Source of the DNA: Sinorhizobium sp. A49
Lineage (GTDB): Bacteria; Pseudomonadota; Alphaproteobacteria; Rhizobiales; Rhizobiaceae
NCBI RefSeq assembly: GCF_002002725.1
Contig: NZ_MUNW01000032.1
Coordinates: 434,001 to 498,000, forward strand
Length of the DNA: 64,000 nt
Direction: 5' to 3'
The number at the start of each line of letters is the position of its first letter. Position 1 is the first letter of the stretch. Positions 26,137 through 34,695 of this stretch are shown piece by piece. The notes under the pieces were generated by a model. The model did no database searches and was not told the DNA's origin. It was given only the letters and a program-made list of their open reading frames with translations. The position numbers and the translations under genes are program-made.

Positions 26137-26727
26137 ATGAAAATACTCTACTCGCCCACGTCCCCGTATTCCAACAAGGTCCGCATGGCTGCGCATTATG
26201 CCGGCTTTGCGGTGGAGAGCGCCCTGACCGACACCAATGCAAACTCGCCTGAGCTTATCGGCAGCAATCCGCTCGGCAAGATTCCGACGCTGATCACCGG
26301 CGACGGAAAATCGATCTACGACAGCCGTGCGATCATGAACTTCATCGATCGGGAAACGAAGGGCAAGCTCTACCCGAAGAATGGCGGGAAACGCACCGAT
26401 GTCGACATTCTCGAGGCGCTGTGTGACGGCATATGTGACTGCCTGCTGGCCATCGTCTACGAGAAGCGCATCCATCCGCCGGAAAAGGTGCACCAGCCCT
26501 GGATCGATATGCAGTGGACCAAGGTCGAACGCGGCCTCGACCACCTGAACGAAAACCTGCCGAAGACAGGAGCCAAGCTGCATGCCGGGCATTTCGCGCT
26601 CGCGGCACTGCTTCGCTACGTCGAGCTGCGCTTCAGCGGAGAATGGCAGCGGGGCCGCGCCAAGCTGAAGAACTGGCCGAGCAAATTCGAGAAGCACTTT
26701 CCCGAATACTCCAAATTCAAGGCATGA
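26137..26727 (+). CDS. Glutathione S-transferase family protein
   Basis: The 196-residue protein has the N-terminal thioredoxin-like GST domain. It begins MKILYSPTSPYSNKVRM, continues with NPLGKIPTLITGDGKSIYDSRAI (cis-Pro and the glutathione-binding Ser), and is followed by an all-helical C-terminal domain. It probably conjugates or reduces small electrophiles with glutathione; the substrate is unknown. Start 26137 is chosen because the canonical beta-strand begins there; an in-frame ATG at 26113 adds only charged residues. A terminator directly follows. Confidence 0.88.
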   Translation: MKILYSPTSPYSNKVRMAAHYAGFAVESALTDTNANSPELIGSNPLGKIPTLITGDGKSIYDSRAIMNFIDRETKGKLYPKNGGKRTDVDILEALCDGICDCLLAIVYEKRIHPPEKVHQPWIDMQWTKVERGLDHLNENLPKTGAKLHAGHFALAALLRYVELRFSGEWQRGRAKLKNWPSKFEKHFPEYSKFKA

Positions 26728-26730
26728 AAA

Positions 26731-26752
26731 AAGGCCGGGTCACCCCGGCCTT
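26731..26752 (+). terminator. Bidirectional terminator between GST and porin genes
   Basis: A 9-bp stem AAGGCCGGG/CCCGGCCTT with a 4-nt loop lies between convergent genes. The stem is flanked by an A-run on the left and TTTTCC on the right, so it can act in both directions. Confidence 0.85.
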
Positions 26753-26775
26753 TTCCTTGATCAGGCAGAAACCGA

Positions 26776-27414
26776 TCAGAACTTCACGCCCATACCGACG
26801 CGCACGCTGTGCTCGTCGTAGCCGGACGAAACGTTGGTGCCACCAACGTTGAAGTCCTTCGAACCGTAATCGGTGTAACGGTATTCGACGCGTGCCGTGA
26901 TGTTGTCGGTGACGAAAGTTTCCGCACCGGCACCAGCCGTCCAGCCGACCATGGTGTTCTTGTCCGAGCCAGCCGAGGTCGATGCCTTGGCCTGGCCAAC
27001 AGCGAGACCTGCCGTACCGTAGAGCAGTACCGGGTTCAGATCGACACCGACGCGAGCGCGCAGCGAGCCGTTAACGCCCTGCTTCATGCGCAGGTTGCCG
27101 CTGGTGGAATCCTGGCCGGAGTAACCGACGTCAGCTTCACCGCCGTATACGATCTGGCCGCTCTGCATGTTGTAACCGCCGTAGAGACCGCCACCGAAAC
27201 CAGCTGCGGTGTTGTTGCCGGTCGCGTCGGCCTGACCATGGTGCCAATCAGCGGTACCACCGACATAGGCGCCCGACCAGTTCTTGGCCGCCGGCTCCGT
27301 GTACTCGGCTGCCGGAGCTGCCGGAACTTCGTCGATCGCGTCTGCAGCCTGGGCGGCCTGGAAGGCGATGAGGGATACGGCCGAAGCCATGAGGGTGGTG
27401 ATGAGCGTACGCAT
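26776..27414 (-). CDS. Outer membrane beta-barrel protein (Omp25/RopB-like)
   Basis: The 212-residue protein has a signal peptide ending FQAAQA and then a Pro/Ala-rich linker. The barrel follows with alternating strands: WSGAYVGGTADW, GGGLYGGYNMQSGQIVYGGEADVGYSG, RVGVDLNPVLLYGTAGLAVGQAK, ITARVEYRYTDYG and the terminal HSVRVGMGVKF ending in Phe. This is the Omp25/Omp31/RopB surface antigen family of Rhizobiales, an eight-strand barrel of the outer membrane. AAAGGAG lies 7 nt before the start. It is probably strongly expressed: it has its own AT-rich leader and a terminator. Confidence 0.9.
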   Translation of the reverse strand: MRTLITTLMASAVSLIAFQAAQAADAIDEVPAAPAAEYTEPAAKNWSGAYVGGTADWHHGQADATGNNTAAGFGGGLYGGYNMQSGQIVYGGEADVGYSGQDSTSGNLRMKQGVNGSLRARVGVDLNPVLLYGTAGLAVGQAKASTSAGSDKNTMVGWTAGAGAETFVTDNITARVEYRYTDYGSKDFNVGGTNVSSGYDEHSVRVGMGVKF

Positions 27415-27779
27415 AAATATTCTCCTTTACGAACCGATGCCCCAAGGGTTGGGATCCCTCAATGAAACATCGGACAACTTTCAATTAACCCGCCCGGTTG
27501 AGCTGAAATTGGCCAGCAAATGAGGATTCACAAGAGCCAAAATGTGAAATTTTAGTGGCACAATAACGTCCAAAATTTGATGTTGCTTTCACGCCACAGG
27601 GAATTTATTAACCATCTTTCAAGATTAACGAAAGCTATACTATATAACTTCAAAATAATACAATTTACGCGAATTCCATTAATTTTTGCGAAATGTTTCA
27701 TCAGGGAGAGTTTCAGGGCGGCGTTTCTTGCCTATATCTTCGTCCGCTGGCACGAAGATTCGAAAAGCGGGATGGAACG
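27415..27779 (+). other. Gene-free AT-rich region between porin and SDR genes
   Basis: This 365-bp divergent region holds no credible gene. Its middle (about 27540-27710) is markedly AT-rich against the GC-rich window. It contains the leader of the porin gene on the minus strand and a possible promoter for the SDR-uvrC operon. An inverted repeat CTTTC/GAAAG lies at about 27616-27633. An open 68-codon frame at 27577-27783 was judged not to be a gene. Confidence 0.6.
27617..27645 (+). promoter_or_regulatory. Possible promoter of the SDR-uvrC operon
   Basis: TTTCAA is followed after exactly 17 nt by CTATAT, which is a perfect match to the -10 element described for Sinorhizobium sigma-70 promoters. 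The -35 element is weak. It lies 135 nt before the SDR start. Confidence 0.35.
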
Positions 27780-28544
27780 TTGAAGAAAGCACTGAAGGTG
27801 GCACTCGTAACCGGTGGCGCCAAACGGATCGGCAAGGCTATAGTTGAAGACCTCGCGGCGCACGGCTTCGCGGTCGCCATCCACGCCAACGGCTCGCTCG
27901 ATGAGGCAAAGGCACTTGCGGCATCACTCTCGAAAAAAGGCGCCGTCGCCGTTGCGGTGAAGGCAGATCTTACGGACACCCAGGAAACGTCCGCGCTGAT
28001 GGCGCAGGTCAACGCGGCGCTCGGACCGATCGACCTGATCGTCAACAATGCGTCGCTGTTCAAGAAAGACAGCCTCGATGCCTTCGACGAAACGGTATGG
28101 GACCGGCATTTCGCCTTGCACGTCAAAGCCCCGTCCCTGCTCACGCGTGATTTTGCCCGCCAGCTGCCACGCGGCGTCTCCGGCCTCGTCGTCAATGTGA
28201 TCGACCAGCGCGTCTGGTCTCCAAACCCGCGCTTTTATTCCTATATGTTATCGAAGTCCGCGCTGTGGACGGCAACACAAACGATGGCTCAGGCGCTCGC
28301 GCCGGATATCCGCGTCAACGGCATCGGCCCCGGGCCGACATTGCCGAACGAGCGGCAGGATCCGCGCGATTTCCAGGCACAGGTCGATGCGCTTATCCTC
28401 AGGCGCGGTCCGGCGCTCGGCGAATTCGGGCGGACGATCCGCTTCCTGTTCGACACGCCGTCGATTACCGGGCAGATGATCGCGCTGGACGGCGGCCAGC
28501 ACCTTGCCTGGGAAACGCCTGACATCAGGGAGATAGTGGAATGA
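27780..28544 (+). CDS. Pteridine-reductase-like SDR (FolM/PTR1 type)
   Basis: The 254-residue short-chain dehydrogenase has an N-terminal TGGAKRIGK nucleotide-binding motif, with the Arg typical of NADPH-dependent pteridine reductases, and a NNASLFKKD segment. The active site reads [21 protein letters not shown]: the usual catalytic Ser is Asp, followed by Tyr and Lys. PTR1 and FolM share exactly this Asp-Tyr-Lys pattern, so reduction of dihydropteridines or dihydrofolate is the likely reaction. The start appears to be TTG at 27780, since no ATG or GTG lies near the beta-strand. It overlaps uvrC by 4 nt. Confidence 0.8.
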   Translation: MKKALKVALVTGGAKRIGKAIVEDLAAHGFAVAIHANGSLDEAKALAASLSKKGAVAVAVKADLTDTQETSALMAQVNAALGPIDLIVNNASLFKKDSLDAFDETVWDRHFALHVKAPSLLTRDFARQLPRGVSGLVVNVIDQRVWSPNPRFYSYMLSKSALWTATQTMAQALAPDIRVNGIGPGPTLPNERQDPRDFQAQVDALILRRGPALGEFGRTIRFLFDTPSITGQMIALDGGQHLAWETPDIREIVE

Positions 28545-30565
28545 ACGGACGCGTGCCGACCGACGGCGGCATCCTTTATGACGGCAATGACGCCGAAGAC
28601 GACGACGACCTGATCGAGGTACCCGAAGGCGCGTCCGCCGTTCCCGCCATCGAGTGGGCAGAGAACCGTAACGAGGTCGAGGGCCTCAAGGGCGCAGAAC
28701 TGATCCAGGCCTTCGTCAAGCGGCTTCCGAACGGTCCCGGTGTCTATCGCATGTTCAACGAGGACGGCGACGTTCTCTACGTCGGCAAGGCGCGCAGCCT
28801 GAAAAAGCGCGTCGGCAATTATGCGCAGGGGCGTGGCCACTCCAACCGTATTTCGCGGATGATTCGCGAAACCGCGAACATGGAGTTCGTCACCACCCGC
28901 ACAGAGATCGAGGCGCTTCTGCTCGAAGCAAATCTGATCAAGCGACTTCGGCCGCGCTTCAATGTGCTTTTGCGCGACGACAAGTCCTTTCCCTATATTC
29001 TGGTGACCGGCGACAGCCGCGCACCCGCCCTTTACAAACACCGCGGCGCGCGCAGCCGGAAGGGCGACTATTTCGGCCCCTTCGCCTCGGCCGGCGCCGT
29101 TGGGCGCACGATCAATTCGCTGCAGCGCGCCTTCCTGTTGCGGACCTGCACCGACAGCGTCTTCGAGACGCGCACGCGTCCTTGTCTTCTGCACCAGATC
29201 AAGCGCTGTTCGGCGCCCTGCACGGGCGAAATCAGCAATGACGGCTATGCCGAACTGGTGTCCGAGGCCAAGGACTTCCTGTCCGGCAAGAGCCAGGCGG
29301 TGAAGGCGACGATTGCGACCGCGATGGGCGAGGCCTCGGAAAACCTCGACTTCGAGCGTGCTGCGCTTTATCGCGACCGGCTCGCCGCCCTCAGCCACGT
29401 CCAGAGCCACCAGGGCATCAACCCTTCCGGCGTCGAAGAGGCTGACGTCTTTGCGATCCACCACGAAGGCGGCACCTCCTGCATCCAGGTGTTCTTCTTC
29501 CGCACCGGGCAGAACTGGGGCAACCGCGCCTATTTCCCGAAGGCGGATCCGTCGCTGTCGACGGCGGAAGTGCTTTCGGCGTTTCTCGCCCAATTCTACG
29601 ACGACAAGCCCTGTCCGCGGCAGATCCTGTTGTGCGAGGCGGTCGAGGAGCAGGAGCTGCTCGGCCAGGCACTCAGCGAAAAGTCCGGTTACAAGGTGTC
29701 GATCCAGGTGCCCCAACGCGGAGAGAAGAAGGACCTTGTCGATCACGCGCTCGCCAACGCCCGCGAGGCGCATGGCCGCAAGCTGGCGGAAACCGCTTCG
29801 CAATCGCGCCTGCTCGACGGGTTTGCCGAAACGTTCAAGCTCGAACGCACGCCGCGCCGCATCGAGATCTACGACAACTCCCACATCATGGGCACCAATG
29901 CCGTCGGCGGCATGGTGGTCGCCGGCCCGGAAGGTTTCGTCAAAGGCCAGTATCGCAAGTTCAACATCAAATCGACCGACATCACACCCGGCGACGACTT
30001 CGGCATGATGCGCGAGGTGATGACCCGTCGTTTCTCGCGCCTGCTCAAGGAAGAAGGCAAACCGGACCGCACAGCCGAGATAACCGAGGATGCCGCTTTC
30101 CCGGCATGGCCTGATGTCATCCTGATCGACGGCGGCCAGGGACAGATGACGGCAGTACGCGCGATCCTGAAAGAACTCGATGTCGAGGACTGTGTGACCG
30201 CGATCGGCGTCGCCAAGGGCGTCGACCGCGATGCCGGACGCGAGCGCTTCTTCGCGCTCGGGCGCGACAGCTTCACGCTGCCACCACGAGATCCCGTGCT
30301 CTATTTCATCCAGCGCCTGCGCGACGAAGCGCACCGTTTTGCCATCGGTTCGCATCGCGCCCGGCGCAAGAAGGAGATGGTGAAAAACCCGCTCGACGAG
30401 ATCGCCGGCATCGGGCCAACGCGCAAACGCGCCCTGCTCACGCATTTCGGCACCGCCAAGGCCGTTTCGCGCGCCGGGATGAACGACCTGATGGCCGTCA
30501 ACGGGATTTCCGAAGCAGTGGCGCGGCTGGTCTACGAGCATTTCCATGAGGACGCGGCAAAATGA
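28541..30565 (+). CDS. uvrC: Excinuclease ABC subunit C
   Basis: The 674-residue nuclease makes both incisions during nucleotide excision repair. The GIY-YIG domain is visible as [20 protein letters not shown] (about residues 65-90). The UVR motif follows at about 265-295 ([16 protein letters not shown]). The C-terminal RNase-H-like nuclease has [18 protein letters not shown] and [10 protein letters not shown], and tandem helix-hairpin-helix units lie at the end ([25 protein letters not shown]). The N-terminus is about 60 residues longer than in E. coli and is acidic. The start overlaps the SDR stop. Confidence 0.97.
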   Translation: MNGRVPTDGGILYDGNDAEDDDDLIEVPEGASAVPAIEWAENRNEVEGLKGAELIQAFVKRLPNGPGVYRMFNEDGDVLYVGKARSLKKRVGNYAQGRGHSNRISRMIRETANMEFVTTRTEIEALLLEANLIKRLRPRFNVLLRDDKSFPYILVTGDSRAPALYKHRGARSRKGDYFGPFASAGAVGRTINSLQRAFLLRTCTDSVFETRTRPCLLHQIKRCSAPCTGEISNDGYAELVSEAKDFLSGKSQAVKATIATAMGEASENLDFERAALYRDRLAALSHVQSHQGINPSGVEEADVFAIHHEGGTSCIQVFFFRTGQNWGNRAYFPKADPSLSTAEVLSAFLAQFYDDKPCPRQILLCEAVEEQELLGQALSEKSGYKVSIQVPQRGEKKDLVDHALANAREAHGRKLAETASQSRLLDGFAETFKLERTPRRIEIYDNSHIMGTNAVGGMVVAGPEGFVKGQYRKFNIKSTDITPGDDFGMMREVMTRRFSRLLKEEGKPDRTAEITEDAAFPAWPDVILIDGGQGQMTAVRAILKELDVEDCVTAIGVAKGVDRDAGRERFFALGRDSFTLPPRDPVLYFIQRLRDEAHRFAIGSHRARRKKEMVKNPLDEIAGIGPTRKRALLTHFGTAKAVSRAGMNDLMAVNGISEAVARLVYEHFHEDAAK

Positions 30566-30691
30566 CCATGCACAATTCACCGGGCGTTCAGGTCGGATGC
30601 GCCAATTATGACACCCTTCGCACAATGATTTGTTGACCTGAGGGTCGCAAAGTCATTCTGTACCTCCGAGGAAGACAGAGAACCCGAATCC

Positions 30692-31279
30692 ATGCCCACG
30701 CCCGTCGCCTACAGCATCCCGAACCTGCTCACCTATTTCCGAATCCTGATCGTGCCGCTGATCGTGCTCTGCTTCTTCATCGAGGGCCGGCTGCACAGTT
30801 CGGATTTCGCGCGCTGGACGGCGGTCACTCTCTTTGCCATCGCCTCGATTACCGACTTCTTCGACGGCTATCTCGCCCGCATCTGGAAGCAGACGTCGAA
30901 CATCGGCAAGATGCTCGACCCGATCGCCGACAAGCTGCTGGTTGCTTCGATCCTGCTGCTCGTTGCAGCCGACGGCACGATTGCCGGCTGGTCGATCTGG
31001 GCAGCCATCATCATCCTGTGCCGTGAGATCCTGGTCTCGGGTCTCCGCGAGTATCTCGCCGCGCTGAAGGTCAGCGTGCCGGTGACGCGCATCGCCAAGT
31101 GGAAGACGACGATCCAGATGGTGGCGATCGTCTTCCTTCTGGCTGGCCCCGCCGGCGACAAGATCCTGCCCTATACGACGGAGATCGGCATTGGTCTGTT
31201 GTGGATCGCCGCTGCGATCACGCTCTACAGCGGTTATGACTATTTCCGCGCCGGCCTCAAGCACGTGGTCAACGAATGA
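30692..31279 (+). CDS. pgsA: CDP-diacylglycerol-glycerol-3-phosphate 3-phosphatidyltransferase
   Basis: The 195-residue integral membrane enzyme makes phosphatidylglycerol phosphate, the committed step to phosphatidylglycerol and cardiolipin. The CDP-alcohol phosphotransferase motif is intact, with Asp, Gly, Ala-Arg, Gly and two more Asp residues in DGYLARIWKQTSNIGKMLD. Four or more hydrophobic helices are evident. Its product is the substrate of LpiA elsewhere in this window. A 126-nt gap separates it from uvrC, and its stop overlaps the moaD start. Confidence 0.95.
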   Translation: MPTPVAYSIPNLLTYFRILIVPLIVLCFFIEGRLHSSDFARWTAVTLFAIASITDFFDGYLARIWKQTSNIGKMLDPIADKLLVASILLLVAADGTIAGWSIWAAIIILCREILVSGLREYLAALKVSVPVTRIAKWKTTIQMVAIVFLLAGPAGDKILPYTTEIGIGLLWIAAAITLYSGYDYFRAGLKHVVNE

Positions 31280-31536
31280 GCACCGTCAATCTCGTCTATT
31301 TCTCCTGGGTGCGCGAGCGCATCGGCAAGGGTGAGGAAACGCTGGAGGTTCCGGCCGACGTCGTCACCATTGCCGACCTGCTTGCCCATCTGAAGACGCT
31401 GGGGGAAGAATACGAGACGGCGCTCGAGCACCAGAACGTCATCCGTGCGGCGATCAACCAGGAACACGTCGAGCATGACGAACCGATCGCCGGGGCACGC
31501 GAGATTGCCCTCTTCCCGCCGATGACCGGCGGCTGA
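31276..31536 (+). CDS. moaD: Molybdopterin synthase small subunit MoaD
   Basis: The 86-residue ubiquitin-fold protein ends in FPPMTGG. The C-terminal Gly-Gly is thiocarboxylated and donates sulfur to precursor Z when bound to MoaE. The ATG overlaps the pgsA stop (ATGA), and moaE follows after 4 nt. The molybdenum cofactor it helps make is needed by the molybdopterin oxidoreductase encoded at 21738-23855. Confidence 0.95.
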   Translation: MSTVNLVYFSWVRERIGKGEETLEVPADVVTIADLLAHLKTLGEEYETALEHQNVIRAAINQEHVEHDEPIAGAREIALFPPMTGG

Positions 31537-31540
31537 GACG

Positions 31541-32005
31541 ATGAGCGCGCCCGTCATCGTGCGCGTGCAGCGCGAAGACTTCGACCTTTCGGCCGAGGTT
31601 TCCCGCCTTTCCTCCGACCGCCCCGACATCGGGGCGGTCGTGACGTTTTCGGGCCTCTGCCGCGACGAAGCCGGCACGCTGACCGCTCTCGAACTGGAGC
31701 ACTACCCCGGCATGGCCGAAGCCGAAATCGCCCGAATCTGCAAGCTGGCGATCGAGCGCTTCGGACTGCAGGCGGCAACGGCGATCCATCGCTACGGCAG
31801 GATCAGTCCCGGCGAAAACATCGTGCTCGTCGTCACCGCCTCGCCGCACCGCCAGGCCGCCTTCGATGGCGCCAACTTCATCATGGACTTCTTGAAGACC
31901 TCGGCGCCGTTCTGGAAGAAGGAACATCTGGCCGACGGCACGAGCGGCGGCTGGGTCAGTGCCAAAGATGCCGACGACACGGCGCGAGATCGCTGGAAGC
32001 GCTGA
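31541..32005 (+). CDS. moaE: Molybdopterin synthase catalytic subunit MoaE
   Basis: The 154-residue large subunit of molybdopterin synthase carries the conserved GAVVTFSGLCRDE, LELEHYPGMAEAEI, HRYGRISPGENIVLVV and FDGANFIMDFLKTSAPFWKKE segments, including the active-site Lys residues. It converts precursor Z to molybdopterin with MoaD, encoded 4 nt upstream. Length and start match the family. Confidence 0.96.
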   Translation: MSAPVIVRVQREDFDLSAEVSRLSSDRPDIGAVVTFSGLCRDEAGTLTALELEHYPGMAEAEIARICKLAIERFGLQAATAIHRYGRISPGENIVLVVTASPHRQAAFDGANFIMDFLKTSAPFWKKEHLADGTSGGWVSAKDADDTARDRWKR

Positions 32006-32063
32006 GGCGCGCACCCGAACCGGATCAACGTCAGATTTGTCATTGCCGCGGCGCCGCGTGACG

Positions 32064-32960
32064 TCACGGTATGATTTTCTCCTGCCGCGTCACCGCAAGC
32101 ACGATGACCAGGAAGCCGAAGATGGCAAAATCTCGCCAGAGGATCGGGCCGTAGGCGCCCCAAAGTGTCTCAAGCAGGCCAATAGCCGCGGCGCCCAATG
32201 CGGCGTAAAGCGGCGAAGTTTGGCCGCCGATCGCCGCGATGAACAGGACCTTGACGCCGAAGGTGAGTCCGGTGCCGAAATCCATGTTGCCGTAATAGGA
32301 CGCAGCCAGAATGCCGCAGCAGGCGGCAATCAGCGAAGCGGCACCATAGGCAGCGATGTAGACGCGGGCGGCATCGATGCCGCACAGGGCGGCGGCGCCA
32401 CGATCCTCCGACACCGCCCGCCACGATCGGCCGGCGCGGCTATGCGCCAGAAACCAGTGGCCGCCCGCGACCAGGCCCACCATCAACAGCGTGTTGAGCA
32501 ACTGGATCAGCGTCAGCGTCACTGGGAATTTGGCGTCGGACCAGAAGATGATGTTTTCGTTCAGGAACGGCGGCAGCCACAGGCTCCTGGTGTCAGACGC
32601 CAACCGCGCCACCTCCATCAGCACCAGCAGACAGCCGAGCGAGGCGACGACGACCGTGTTGGCGGACGAGAAGGCCAGCGGCCGCATCACGTAGCGCCCG
32701 GCGACAAGCCCTGCCCCGACACCGAGCGTCAGACCGGCGGCAGCACCGACACCGAGCGCCGCCGGCAGCACCAGCCACAGCTTGCTCCAGCCGAAATCGG
32801 CAAACAGCACAAACATCTGACCGGAGAACGCAAAGAGTGCGCCATAGGTGAGATCGGCCCTACGGGTCACGGCAAAGGCGATCGCGTAACCAAAGGCCAG
32901 CGCGGCATAGAGCGCGGCAATCGGAACGGCATTGGCGATCTGCTGCAGGAAATAGAGCAT
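32064..32960 (-). CDS. Branched-chain amino acid-type ABC permease (LivH-like), orphan
   Basis: The 298-residue membrane protein has about eight hydrophobic segments and the LivH/LivM permease look. The N-terminus reads QQIANAVPIAALYAALAFGYAIAFAV, and a conserved cytoplasmic loop includes SRAGRSWRAVSEDRGAAALCGID, matching the EAA-like contact region. Its C-terminal FGVKVLFIAAIGG is typical. No ATPase, second permease or binding protein is nearby, so it is either an orphan or completes a system encoded elsewhere. ATG 32960 is preferred to 33005, which would run through the operator-like palindrome. It is divergent from the CGNR gene. Confidence 0.85.
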   Translation of the reverse strand: MLYFLQQIANAVPIAALYAALAFGYAIAFAVTRRADLTYGALFAFSGQMFVLFADFGWSKLWLVLPAALGVGAAAGLTLGVGAGLVAGRYVMRPLAFSSANTVVVASLGCLLVLMEVARLASDTRSLWLPPFLNENIIFWSDAKFPVTLTLIQLLNTLLMVGLVAGGHWFLAHSRAGRSWRAVSEDRGAAALCGIDAARVYIAAYGAASLIAACCGILAASYYGNMDFGTGLTFGVKVLFIAAIGGQTSPLYAALGAAAIGLLETLWGAYGPILWRDFAIFGFLVIVLAVTRQEKIIP

Positions 32961-32989
32961 GGCGCATCCGGAGCGTGACAACACCAATA

Positions 32990-33017
32990 TAACTGGTAAA
33001 ATCACTTTTGCTAGTTA
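32990..33017. promoter_or_regulatory. Operator-like inverted repeat between permease and CGNR gene
   Basis: Two 12-bp arms, TAACTGGTAAAA and TTTTGCTAGTTA, flank a 4-nt centre and match at 10 of 12 positions. The repeat lies 11 nt before the CGNR start and 30 nt before the permease start, and a -10-like TTATAT for the permease overlaps its left end. It is a reasonable binding site for the CGNR protein. Confidence 0.55.
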
Positions 33018-33027
33018 GGAATCGCTG

Positions 33028-33582
33028 ATGACCTTCACCTGGACCGCACACCGATTTGCCGGCGGCGCACTGGCGCTGGATGTCGCCAACTCCGTGATTT
33101 TGCGCTTCGATCCGGCAAGGTGCATCGATCGCTTTGCCGACGTCGCCACGCTCGACGCCTTCGCCCTCGCCGCCAACCGGTTTTGCGCCGAGAGCCCGCG
33201 CTTCGGCACATTGCTGCCCGTTCCTGAACGGAAACGAGGCGGGCTCCTGATGTTGCGCGAGGCGACGGATCGGCATTTTCGCGCAACTGTGACGGCCGGG
33301 TATCGGCCAGAGCTGATGGCCGACCTGCTCGAGGCAATCGCCTCGGTGCTGCGTGGCGCCGGCAACAGCGAAGACGCCATTGCGCTCGACACGGCAACGG
33401 CCCATTCCGCCCTCAGCCTTGCCGCCAATCCCGAACCCGACCGAATGAAGATCTGCCCCAATTGCGGCTGGCTGTTTCTGGACAGAAGCCGTAACCGCAG
33501 CCGGACCTGGTGCGACATGGCGGTCTGCGGCAATCGCAGCAAGGCCAGGCGCCACTACCATCGCAGCAAGGAGGAAGCGTAG
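33028..33582 (+). CDS. CGNR zinc-finger (ABATE) domain protein, putative regulator
   Basis: The 184-residue protein has an N-terminal ABATE-type domain (FAGGALALDVANSV) and a C-terminal treble-clef-like CGNR zinc finger. The finger contains CPNCGWLF, RTWCDMAVCGNRSKARRHYHR, giving four Cys ligands and the basic tail expected for nucleic-acid binding. Such proteins are thought to be transcription regulators that respond to a ligand through the ABATE domain. The gene is divergent from the LivH-like permease with a palindrome between. A lipoprotein gene starts 2 nt after its stop. Confidence 0.85.
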   Translation: MTFTWTAHRFAGGALALDVANSVILRFDPARCIDRFADVATLDAFALAANRFCAESPRFGTLLPVPERKRGGLLMLREATDRHFRATVTAGYRPELMADLLEAIASVLRGAGNSEDAIALDTATAHSALSLAANPEPDRMKICPNCGWLFLDRSRNRSRTWCDMAVCGNRSKARRHYHRSKEEA

Positions 33583-33584
33583 AG

Positions 33585-34094
33585 ATGACGAGGCCGATCG
33601 TAATGCTTGCCGCGATGATGGCGGCGCTGCTGATGGCGGGCTGCCAGCGGGAGACTGGACCCGATCCGCTGAAGTTGACGGGCAAGATGTTCGTCTTCAA
33701 CTACCGGCTTGCCTACGCAACCTACATGATCACGCTGAGCAAGCTCGAACCGGTGCCGGAGGGCAGCATCGTCGTTGCGACCTTCGAGAATCCGGCCGGC
33801 GGCGAGCCTTTGACCCTGACGCGCAAACTGTTTCCGAAGCTGGAAAAAGTAGTGCTCGAAAGCCCCGACATCACCTGCGTGAAGAAGGAAAGGCCCTATG
33901 CGGTGACGATCGAGGTCAAGGGACCGGCCGGAGAGGCGCTGCAGACGTTGGAAACGACCGTGACCTCCGATATCGACCAGGACATGATGCCGGCGAAGGC
34001 GCTGGTCGAAGGGCCTGCCTATGACAAGAACCCGGCGGTCTTCACGGACGGCAATGCGCCGGAGCATTTTGAAACGGCAAAGTGCCCGACATGA
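33585..34094 (+). CDS. Hypothetical lipoprotein
   Basis: The 169-residue product has a lipoprotein signal peptide with lipobox LMAGC at about residue 21. The mature part is predicted to be beta-rich, with repeated charged strands and two further Cys (DITCVKK and AKCPT at the C-terminus). I do not recognise the family. A strong ribosome-binding site (AGGAGG) lies inside the end of the CGNR gene, only 2 nt separate the two coding regions, and they probably share a transcript. Confidence 0.8.
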   Translation: MTRPIVMLAAMMAALLMAGCQRETGPDPLKLTGKMFVFNYRLAYATYMITLSKLEPVPEGSIVVATFENPAGGEPLTLTRKLFPKLEKVVLESPDITCVKKERPYAVTIEVKGPAGEALQTLETTVTSDIDQDMMPAKALVEGPAYDKNPAVFTDGNAPEHFETAKCPT

Positions 34095-34098
34095 AAAA

Positions 34099-34120
34099 AC
34101 CGGAGCGTTTCCGCTCCGGT
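34099..34120 (-). terminator. Terminator after ndk
   Basis: A 9-bp stem ACCGGAGCG/CGCTCCGGT with a 4-nt loop is followed on the minus strand by six T. It sits about 50 nt after the ndk stop and just after the stop of the convergent lipoprotein gene. Confidence 0.85.
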
Positions 34121-34169
34121 TCAATCAGAGTCATTTCAAGCCGTTACGGCCGGAAATGCAGATGTTGAT

Positions 34170-34592
34170 TCAGCCGACGATTTCGGTGCCGGAGAACCAG
34201 TATGCGATTTCTTCAGCAGCCGTTGCCGGAGCGTCCGAACCGTGAACCGAGTTTTCGCCGATCGAAAGAGCGTGAACCTTGCGGATCGTGCCTTCGTCAG
34301 CGTTTGCCGGGTTGGTGGCGCCCATGATTTCGCGGTTCTTGGCGATGGCGTTTTCGCCTTCGAGAACCTGAACGATGGTCGGGCCGGAGGACATGGACTC
34401 GACGAGTTCGCCGAAGAACGGACGTTCCTTGTGAACGGCGTAGAAGCCTTCAGCTTCGCGGCGGCTCATCCAGACGCGCTTGGAAGCAACGACGCGCAGG
34501 CCGGCGTCTTCAAGCATCTTGGTGATGGCGCCGGTCAGGTTACGCTTCGTTGCGTCCGGCTTGATCATCGAAAAGGTACGTTCAATCGCCAT
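34170..34592 (-). CDS. ndk: Nucleoside-diphosphate kinase
   Basis: The 140-residue enzyme balances nucleoside triphosphates through a phospho-histidine intermediate. The family starts [15 protein letters not shown] and the active site His is in NSVHGSD near the C-terminus. Length and sequence are typical of alphaproteobacterial Ndk. It has its own terminator downstream. Confidence 0.97.
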   Translation of the reverse strand: MAIERTFSMIKPDATKRNLTGAITKMLEDAGLRVVASKRVWMSRREAEGFYAVHKERPFFGELVESMSSGPTIVQVLEGENAIAKNREIMGATNPANADEGTIRKVHALSIGENSVHGSDAPATAAEEIAYWFSGTEIVG

Positions 34593-34695
34593 TGGCTCAA
34601 TTCCCTTGTTTTCTTGAGAAGTGGCGGTTCATTAGCCGCCAATCCCGCGCAAAACAAGGGGGTTCGCTCACGATTCGCTGCGGGCGTTGCGGGTT

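Noticed and set aside
27577-27783. 68-codon frame in the AT-rich gap before the SDR gene
   Set aside because: No ribosome-binding site, no motif, and the stop lies within the SDR start; treated as non-coding.
28289-30625. Open frame of 778 codons antisense to uvrC
   Set aside because: The translated sequence lacks motifs and is mirrored by the well-conserved UvrC.
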